Assembly (NCBI RefSeq): GCF_018122625.2
Contig: NZ_JAGQFT020000015.1
Location: forward strand, 1 to 60,243
Direction: 5' to 3'
Length of the DNA stretch: 60,243 nt
Source of the DNA: Coralloluteibacterium stylophorae
Lineage (GTDB): Bacteria > Pseudomonadota > Gammaproteobacteria > Xanthomonadales > Xanthomonadaceae
Below are positions 54,910 to 60,243 of this stretch, piece by piece; position 1 is the stretch's first letter; each line of letters begins with the position of its first letter. The position numbers were made by a program, and so were the translations under genes. The notes beneath the pieces are model-generated. The model ran no database searches. It had not been told where the DNA came from and was given only the letters and a program-made list of their open reading frames with translations.

Positions 54910-55650
54910 TCAGAACTGCTGTGCGGTCGGCCGGATGACGATCGCGTTGACGTCGACGTCATCAGGTTGTTCGACAGCGAACGCGATAGCACGCGCCACC
55001 GATGCCGCCGGGATGGCCTGCTTGTAGAAGTCCAGCACCGTCTCGGCAGCCGCGCCAGAGGTCGTGAACTTCAAATCGCTTTCGACAGCTCCAGGCTCGA
55101 TTGACGTGACCCGGACCTTTTCCCCCACCTCGTGGCGCAAGCCCTCGCTGATCGCGCTGACGGCGAACTTGGTGCCGGAGTAGACCGTGCCGCCCGGTGC
55201 GAATACCTTGATGCCCGCAACCGAGCTCAAGTTGATGATGTGACCGCTGCCCTGCTCGAGAAAGCCGGGAAGGGCCGCCGCGATGCCGTAGAGCGTACCC
55301 TTCAGATTGACGTCGATCATCTGGTCCCACTCGTCGGTGTTGACCTCGGACATCGGACGGATCGGCATTAGCCCGGCGTTGTTGATCAGCACATCGAGGC
55401 GGCCGAAGTCGGCAATAATTGCGGCAACGACGGACTGGACCGCCGACTTGTCGGTCACGTCGAGCGCGTAGCTACGTGCCGTGCCGCCGTTTGCGGCGAT
55501 GTCCGCGACGACCTCGTCGAGCCTGTCCTTGCGCCGCGCGGCGATGGCCACCTTCGCGCCGCGTTCCGCGAGAAGACGCGCCGTTTCTGCGCCGATGCCG
55601 GTGCTGCCGCCGGTGATGAGAACGACCTTGCCTTCAATACCCCTGGTCAC
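54910..55650 (-). CDS. short-chain dehydrogenase/reductase (classical SDR)
   Basis: A 246-residue NAD(P)-dependent oxidoreductase with every classical motif. The cofactor loop is TGGSTGIG (about residues 13-20), NNAG is at about 90-93, the catalytic Ser is in NLSSVAGIK, and YSGTK (about 157-161) holds Tyr and Lys. R/K residues after beta-2 (AARRKDRL) favour NADP. The start is a GTG at 55650 with AAGGAA upstream. It lies first in the minus-strand set SDR-ABM-fdhA-DJ-1. The substrate is unknown. Codon use is less GC-extreme than in the core genes. Confidence 0.88.
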   Translation of the reverse strand: MTRGIEGKVVLITGGSTGIGAETARLLAERGAKVAIAARRKDRLDEVVADIAANGGTARSYALDVTDKSAVQSVVAAIIADFGRLDVLINNAGLMPIRPMSEVNTDEWDQMIDVNLKGTLYGIAAALPGFLEQGSGHIINLSSVAGIKVFAPGGTVYSGTKFAVSAISEGLRHEVGEKVRVTSIEPGAVESDLKFTTSGAAAETVLDFYKQAIPAASVARAIAFAVEQPDDVDVNAIVIRPTAQQF

Positions 55651-55789
55651 GACTGTATTCCTTCAAGTCAGTTGTTGATTTTTCGCCGGATCGCGGCTCC
55701 GCCTCAACGTTAGCCGCGTGGATGAATTAGGTCCGAAAGGTACCACGCGAAGCGCAGGTGCCAACAGGCCGATTATCCGCAACTCTTCT

Positions 55790-56480
55790 GTGTTGAACGC
55801 GTGTAGAAGCCGTGCCACGAAGACCTGGCCGATCAAGGCGAGACCGCCAGCCTGAACCGGGTGGCGCGGTTGATGACGGCCTCGGCCTGCAGGGCTGGCC
55901 GAGGCCGAAGCGGCAGGGACAACGTGGCCGCCCGGCGCTCACGCCCCCGGGCGTGCGCAACCGGCTGGAGTGGGACTTCAGCGCGCTGGAGCCGGAGACC
56001 AAATGGGTCACCGACATCACTGAGGTCAAAACATCACAAGGCAAGCTGTATCTATGCATCGTGCTGGATTTGTTCGACCAGCGCGTGGTGGGTTGGTCGA
56101 TGCACCACAGGCAGGACCGGCACATGGTGATCCGGGCGGTGCAGATGGCGGTATGGCAGCGTGCGGAGCCGGTGATCCTGCATTCCGATCGCGGCAGTCA
56201 ATTCCGAAGCGGCGACTACCAGCGGTATCTGTCGAGAAACGGCCTGTTCTGTTCGATGAGCGCGGTGGGACACTGCAGGGACAAGGCGGCCTGCGAAGGT
56301 TTTTTCGGCGTGCTCAAGCGCGAGCGGATCTACCGCACGAAGTACCTGACACTCGATGCAGCGAAGACTGATGTGTTCGAATACGTCGAGCGGTTCCATA
56401 ACCCGAGGATGCGGCGAAGAGTCGCCAGGCTCGATCGGAAGTTCCAAGCTCTTTCACAACCGTCCGTGATTTCAGGGTAG
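55790..56480 (+). pseudogene. IS3-family OrfB transposase remnant
   Basis: The C-terminal catalytic part of a DDE integrase-like transposase: D in WVTDITEVKT, D in ILHSDRGSQF and E in EGFFGVLKRERIY (the DD-35-E set). The upstream part (HEDLADQGETASLNRVARLMTA) is in another frame and needs a one-base correction near 55880. The N-terminus and orfA are absent. The OrfB sequence is of a different IS3 subgroup than the orfA relic at 50837-51109. Its right terminus lies just beyond 56470, inside the end of the convergent ardC-like gene. Confidence 0.85.
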
Positions 56481-57479
56481 AACCCCCCTGCTCTTCCCCG
56501 AGCTTTCGGCCACCGGGATGGAGACGGGCTTATCGGCTTCCTGTTCTTTCTTGACCTGCGGCAGCGGTTCGCGCTCGAACGCGGGGATGTCCAAAAAGGT
56601 CATGACCTTCTCTGCCTGGCTTGCGGCGCGGAACAGGGTTTTGGGGTCGTCGGCCAGGGCCTTCATCCAACTCTGCAAATAAGCCGCGTGCTGCTCGTCA
56701 TGTTCCTTGCCCAAGGCGATGCCCAGGCGACTGGAAATGAACAAGCTGGACAGTTCTGCAACGAGCTCCTCCTTGGCGTAGTCCTGGCTGCCGAAACCGC
56801 CGATCTGCTGGCGGTCCAAGCGGTGCTTGGCGCCCGTCCAGTGAGCGAGTTCGTGGAGCAGCGTGGCCTGGTAGCTCACGTCGTCGCTGAAGGTGCTGAA
56901 CTTCGGGAGGTGAATCGAGTCCGCGGCGATGGAGTAGAAAGCCCGGTTGCCTCCGTCGTGGTGAAGCTTGGGTTGGTGCTTGTCCAGCAACTCCCGAACG
57001 CGCAAGTTGCGGATCGTCTCAGGCATGACGAAGGGGGGCGGCGGCTCGGGCATTCCGTCGATTTGGCCAGCGTTGAACACCGTGGCGACGAACACCGACG
57101 GTCCCTGGTATCCGCCCTTCTCTTCGCCCTCGGTCAACGGCTCGGCGTCGTCTTTCGCCTTGCCCGTCTTACTGAAATCCCAGTAGGCGATCCGCTGCCC
57201 CTTCTCACCGCGCTTCACCACGGCCCCAATGCTTTCAGCCTGGCGATAAGTCAGCCAGCGGTCGTCTTGGTAGCTGTGGACGAGTTGGGCCACGCGCAGG
57301 ATGACCGTGTTGGAGCCCCGATAGGCCTTGCCCGAAAGCGGGTTCCACGGGCCGTTGATCGCGCCACCCCGCGGGGCGTCGGGATCGTTCCATGGGCGGC
57401 GCCAGGGGATGGTGCCCTGCTTCATCAAGTCGAGCATGCGCCGGGTTTCGGCTTGAATGAGATCGGAATACTTGGACAT
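56472..57479 (-). CDS. ardC: ArdC-like antirestriction protein with zincin metallopeptidase domain
   Basis: A 335-residue protein with an N-terminal ArdC (DUF1738) single-strand DNA-binding domain, starting MSKYSDLIQAETRRMLDLMKQG and containing NPLSGKAYRGSN and ESIGAVVKRGEKG. The C-terminal M-domain has the zinc motif HELAHWTGAKHR (H209, E210, H213) and a downstream EELVAELSS that could supply the third ligand. Such proteins protect incoming plasmid or ICE DNA from restriction. The last residues and the TGA come from the IS terminus at 56470-56485, so the natural C-terminus has been replaced. Confidence 0.88.
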   Translation of the reverse strand: MSKYSDLIQAETRRMLDLMKQGTIPWRRPWNDPDAPRGGAINGPWNPLSGKAYRGSNTVILRVAQLVHSYQDDRWLTYRQAESIGAVVKRGEKGQRIAYWDFSKTGKAKDDAEPLTEGEEKGGYQGPSVFVATVFNAGQIDGMPEPPPPFVMPETIRNLRVRELLDKHQPKLHHDGGNRAFYSIAADSIHLPKFSTFSDDVSYQATLLHELAHWTGAKHRLDRQQIGGFGSQDYAKEELVAELSSLFISSRLGIALGKEHDEQHAAYLQSWMKALADDPKTLFRAASQAEKVMTFLDIPAFEREPLPQVKKEQEADKPVSIPVAESSGKSRGVLP

Positions 57480-57545
57480 GGGGTGGTTGCCTCAAATCTT
57501 TTTAAACCTCCTGCGCCTCCAAGCAGGTGGTTGTGGGTGGGATGG

Positions 57546-57791
57546 TTAGAACTCGAAATGCAGGTCTACGGACTTCCGCTGATCCAGCAGTCGGGTGACC
57601 AAATCCAAGAGGTCCCTTTCGCTGCGCAGGCCTTCGTCACCGTCTTTTCCTAACTTCACATGCAGGCCGAAAGCGGACTGAACGAGCAGGTATTGCGGGT
57701 CGAACTCGGGGCCTTCTGGCCCCAGGTCTTCGGCGGTGATGGCTTCTTCGTGGAATGCGCCTTCGGGGATTTCGGGGTTGAGCGGATACAT
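57546..57791 (-). CDS. small acidic hypothetical protein of the mobile module
   Basis: An 81-residue acidic protein, start MYPLNPEIPEGAFHEEAIT at 57791 with an AAAGGAG ribosome site. The middle reads GPEFDPQYLLVQSAFGLHVKLG and the end RKSVDLHFEF. No family was recognised. It lies between the ArdC-like gene and a small basic gene, all on the minus strand, in a plasmid/ICE-like cluster. Confidence 0.65.
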   Translation of the reverse strand: MYPLNPEIPEGAFHEEAITAEDLGPEGPEFDPQYLLVQSAFGLHVKLGKDGDEGLRSERDLLDLVTRLLDQRKSVDLHFEF

Positions 57792-57854
57792 GGGGGTCTC
57801 CTTTTCTGAGTGGATACCCCTTTGCAATAGCGCACCTGCGGCGGTTGTAAAGGC

Positions 57855-58091
57855 CTAGCCGTTCTTGCTGGGCTGATCCATCTGGCGGGCAAGCCGGCGC
57901 AGAAAGGCGCGGTGGTTGAGGTGTCCACGAACGTCGCTGGGCGTGGAGGGAGCGAAGACGCGTTGGGTCCGCCCATTCCGCTGCAGTTGAAGTTCGACAT
58001 GGCACCCCGCAGACACCTGGGCGTTCAACACGCGAAAGCCCTCGCGCTCTGCCATCAACTTCGCCTCACGGATCGTTCGCTTACCGGCCAT
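57855..58091 (-). CDS. small basic hypothetical protein coupled to the primase/helicase gene
   Basis: A 78-residue basic protein, start MAGKRTIREAKLMAEREGFR at 58091. The ATG lies inside the end of the upstream helicase gene and overlaps its stop by 11 bases (ATGGCCGGTAA), so translation is coupled. The segment SAGCHVELQLQRNGRTQRVF suggests a small beta-rich fold that could bind nucleic acid. The family is unknown. Confidence 0.7.
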   Translation of the reverse strand: MAGKRTIREAKLMAEREGFRVLNAQVSAGCHVELQLQRNGRTQRVFAPSTPSDVRGHLNHRAFLRRLARQMDQPSKNG

Positions 58092-59970
58092 TGGCTGCCT
58101 CCTTGGTCTTCTTCTCCCCCTCGGCCTTGCGCTGCTCGCGAGCCTGCCGCTCCCGGCGATCCTGCTTCTCCCACGCGGCGGCGTTCTTGGCTTGGCGTTC
58201 CCGCTCTGCGCGTCGCTCGGCCTGGGCCTGCTCGTAGGGCGTGTTGGTGAAGCCAAAGACGTCTCGGATGGCGTCGGGCATGTCGGCGAAGTCCTGTTCG
58301 GCCTGCTGCTCGGCCACCGCTGCTCGGGCTTGGTTGTCCGCGTCGTTCGCGGCTTTGGCCTGGTCGAACTCGGCTTTGCGGGCTTCTGGCGTCAGGGCAT
58401 CCAGGCGCTTGAGCTCCCGCTCATGCTCGCGCTCGGCGTCGGTCTGCTCGCCCTTCCAGCTGCAGAGGTAGCAGTCCAACTGCTCGCCCTCCACGCGCCG
58501 ATTCGACGGACGCCCGCGCAAGTGCCCGGCGGTCTTCAGGCCGCGGGTGAACTGGCGCTGCGTGAGGATCTCCTCGACTTCAAAGCCCTTCTTCTCGCAC
58601 CACGAAACGTAGCGTGCATGGATGGCCTTGACGCTCTGCCACTGCTCACTGCCAGCGGCAGCGCCGAACTGCACCCGGTCGGCGTGGGCCCAGGCCGCGA
58701 TGGAGTCGGCGCCGTGGATGACGGCCTGCTTGTAGGCCTGCGCGGCTTCCGGCAGTTCGTGGTCGGCCATGAAGCGACCGCGGGCCACGACTCGGCGAGC
58801 GCCTTCCAGCATCCAATCGAGGAACAACTGGCCTTCTTCAGCAAGCAACTTCTTGCTGAAGTCAGGAATGCGGTCGCTCTCCGGGATCACATTCGCCCAC
58901 TCGACAATAGAAAGGCGGCGGGCCACGCCGCCGGACTTATCGCGGAAAAAGGGCGCAGAGTTGCTACTGACGATCCATTTCGCCCGACTCCGGTAGTTAA
59001 GAACGGAGAGGTGCTTGCGGTTGATCGCGATGCCGTTGCCGCTGACCAGGGTTTTGAACGTGCCTTCCTTCCACTTCTCGCACTCCACCTCGTCCACCAG
59101 GATCAGCTGGCTGCCCAGGATGCCTTCGAGTGCAAACGTGTCGCTCAACGTGCCCAGGTCCAGGCGGGCCACTTTGTTGTGAACGCCTTCCACGCATTCG
59201 GCCAGCGTGGACTTGCCGCTGCCGGCGGCACCGTGCCACCACGCCGCGATCTGGTAAGACCCGGGCAGCAGGGTCATGCCGCATTGCTCCTGCACCAGGG
59301 AACGCACGCCCTCGTCTGGCAGCGCATGGGCCAAGAACTTGCCCAGCAGGCTGTCGGCCGGCAGGGGCTTGGGCGTGTAGGCCTCGCCGTGCGTGGCGCC
59401 GGTTTGGATGGTCAGGGCGTGGGTCATGCCATACCGCGGCTTGGGGGCCAGGGCTTGGATGCTGGAGGCGGTGATTTCCAGGTAAGCATCGGCGCACGGG
59501 ACCACCGCACGCTTGGGTTCCAGTTGCGGCAACGCGCTCTGCTGGCCCAAGCGGGTGCGGGCGTAGGCCCAGCAGCTGGAAGCCAGTTTGTCGCTGGATT
59601 TCGCCGGGATGTTGGTGTCGAGCCAGTCCGACGCCAGGCCATCGCCCAGGCCGCGGTGGACCAGGGCCCAGTGGTTTTCGCTCCAGCGGTAGACGAGCGT
59701 TGACTGGGTGGCGGATTCGTCACGGACGCTGGCCCAAAGGCTGCCGTCCAACCCCAACTGGAGGTGGCGAGCAAACAGGAAGTCCAGGCTTTCCGGGCGC
59801 AGCTCGCCTTTGTTGAGCTTGACCTGTTTGTGGCGATCCAAGGCTCGGTGTTCCACCTTCAGATTCCGGGTGTAGTTCTCCCGGTTTTGCTCCCAGCGCT
59901 TTTCGATGAGAAAAGACACTTCCGGGGGGTTGACGACCGACGGATCTTGGGCAAGATTGTTTGTAGACAT
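58081..59970 (-). CDS. D5/P4-type SF3 helicase-primase of a plasmid or integrative element
   Basis: A 629-residue replication-type protein. Residues about 1-220 are an N-terminal region of unclear fold. An SF3-like AAA+ domain follows with Walker A GAAGSGKST (about 244-252), Walker B QLILVDEVE and sensor-like WIVSSNSAPFF. A C-terminal winged region (LTQRQFTRGLKTAGHLRGR) precedes a long charged coiled-coil tail rich in Glu, Arg and Gln (about 505-629). It matches phage P4/D5-like DNA primase-helicases that initiate replication of mobile elements. The start at 59970 has a GGAG site. A primase active site was not identified, so 'primase' is tentative. Confidence 0.82.
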   Translation of the reverse strand: MSTNNLAQDPSVVNPPEVSFLIEKRWEQNRENYTRNLKVEHRALDRHKQVKLNKGELRPESLDFLFARHLQLGLDGSLWASVRDESATQSTLVYRWSENHWALVHRGLGDGLASDWLDTNIPAKSSDKLASSCWAYARTRLGQQSALPQLEPKRAVVPCADAYLEITASSIQALAPKPRYGMTHALTIQTGATHGEAYTPKPLPADSLLGKFLAHALPDEGVRSLVQEQCGMTLLPGSYQIAAWWHGAAGSGKSTLAECVEGVHNKVARLDLGTLSDTFALEGILGSQLILVDEVECEKWKEGTFKTLVSGNGIAINRKHLSVLNYRSRAKWIVSSNSAPFFRDKSGGVARRLSIVEWANVIPESDRIPDFSKKLLAEEGQLFLDWMLEGARRVVARGRFMADHELPEAAQAYKQAVIHGADSIAAWAHADRVQFGAAAGSEQWQSVKAIHARYVSWCEKKGFEVEEILTQRQFTRGLKTAGHLRGRPSNRRVEGEQLDCYLCSWKGEQTDAEREHERELKRLDALTPEARKAEFDQAKAANDADNQARAAVAEQQAEQDFADMPDAIRDVFGFTNTPYEQAQAERRAERERQAKNAAAWEKQDRRERQAREQRKAEGEKKTKEAANGR

Positions 59971-59988
59971 AGTTTTGGCTCCAACGAC

Positions 59989-60010
59989 ACCCCGCCCGGC
60001 AAGGCGGGGT
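59989..60010 (-). terminator. hairpin upstream of the helicase gene
   Basis: An 8-bp stem, ACCCCGCC / GGCGGGGT, with a 6-base loop between the truncated small gene and the helicase start. It has no clear U-tract in the minus direction; it could end the upstream gene or sit in the helicase leader. Confidence 0.4.
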
Positions 60011-60026
60011 TTCGCGTTTGTGGGGG

Positions 60027-60140
60027 TTAGGCGACGTGCGGCAACGCGTTGTCCAGGATTCGGCGCAGCTTCTCGCTGGGAGAAATCCCCGACCGCTTGG
60101 CTTCGGCTTTCAGCCGCTTGAAGCGTCCTCGTTGATTCGA
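60027..60140 (-). pseudogene. C-terminal stump of a small DNA-binding-like protein
   Basis: Reading leftward to a TAA at 60027, the frame gives RGRFKRLKAEAKRSGISPSE followed by KLRRILDNALPHVA. This is a basic helical tail of the kind seen in ribbon-helix-helix or plasmid copy-control proteins. The N-terminus is lost at the IS boundary near 60135-60150. Function not assigned. Confidence 0.5.
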
Positions 60141-60177
60141 GCCAGTCGGAAGTAGAGTTCCCCCAGAAGGAGCTCAC

Positions 60178-60243
60178 ATGAAGAAGTCGCGGTTCACCGA
60201 GGAACAGGTCGTGCGGATCCTCAAGGAGGTCGAGGCCGGCGCG
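60178..60243 (+). CDS. IS3-family transposase OrfA, N-terminal fragment cut by window edge
   Basis: From an ATG at 60178 with AGAAGGAGCTC upstream, the 22 visible codons read MKKSRFTEEQVVRILKEVEA.., the standard IS3-family OrfA N-terminus. The IS left end should lie in the 30-45 bases before the ATG (GGAAGTAGAGTTCCCCC region). It interrupts the mobile module at 60.1 kb. The sequence differs from the OrfA at the left edge, so the two window ends lie in related but different IS elements. Confidence 0.85.
   Translation, partial: MKKSRFTEEQVVRILKEVEAGA

Noticed and set aside
50837-56480. A composite transposon made by two copies of one IS
   Set aside because: The orfA relic and the orfB relic appear to belong to different IS3 subgroups, and neither is complete. 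The block between them is therefore not bounded by matching ends.

Overview
The window is high-GC DNA from a gammaproteobacterium of the Xanthomonadales, most likely Lysobacteraceae/Xanthomonadaceae (Lysobacter/Luteimonas-like). Evidence: the gene order lexA-recA-recX-alaS-csrA-tRNA; a LexA operator of the xanthomonad type (TTAGTAGTAATACTACT); a fused aspartokinase/homoserine dehydrogenase-thrB-thrC operon; and the intergenic repeat GTAGGAGCGGCTTCAGCCGC. Genus assignment is inference.

Layout. 1-3517: end of an integrative element (three small unknown genes, a winged-helix regulator, a small membrane protein, a tyrosine integrase) abutting the 3' end of a tRNA-Leu. 3518-4522: seven tRNA genes (Leu, Lys, His, Arg, Pro, Arg, Ser) on the minus strand. 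4637-12453: csrA, alaS and the SOS genes recX, recA and lexA, then a basic-amino-acid exporter with its divergent ArgP-type regulator, and pncC. 12560-12900 is a wrecked SDR gene. 13275-15324 is a three-gene envelope/stress operon with coupled ATGA junctions. 15466-28564: mutS, the thr operon with a leader-peptide attenuator, katG with an OxyR-like site, a membrane protein, hslR and a MATE pump. 28646-38563: htpG, a REP-like repeat cluster, rplS-trmD-rimM-rpsP, a class IV aminotransferase, ffh, ypjD, a GNAT acetyltransferase, radA and a small unknown gene. 38686-42461: FadR-type regulator and lutA-lutC-lutB lactate oxidation genes. 42508-49355: a sigma54 activator and, convergent to it, an operon for an outer-membrane protein, an AldA-type aldehyde dehydrogenase and a PQQ/heme alcohol dehydrogenase. 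That operon has a near-consensus sigma54 promoter and upstream dyads.

49627-60243 is increasingly mobile DNA. A methyltransferase and the stump of an SDR gene join an IS3-family orfA fragment. Beyond it lies an island of different composition: a truncated, frameshifted uvrA-like gene, a frameshifted DJ-1/PfpI gene, a glutathione-independent formaldehyde dehydrogenase homologue, an ABM monooxygenase and an SDR. A decayed IS3 orfB follows. The right end is a plasmid/ICE-like module (ArdC antirestriction protein, two small proteins, SF3 helicase/primase) cut by another IS3-family element. Both window ends lie inside IS3-family orfA genes, so the window may be a contig broken at repeated ISs.

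How the genes fit together. The core part is ordinary housekeeping with well-visible regulation: LexA box, thr attenuator, OxyR site, LldR operator and sigma54 promoter. The most coherent accessory system is the sigma54-controlled periplasmic alcohol oxidation operon beside lactate oxidation. It would pass alcohols through an outer-membrane channel to periplasmic PQQ oxidation and then aldehyde oxidation. No clearly new defence or anti-phage system was recognised.
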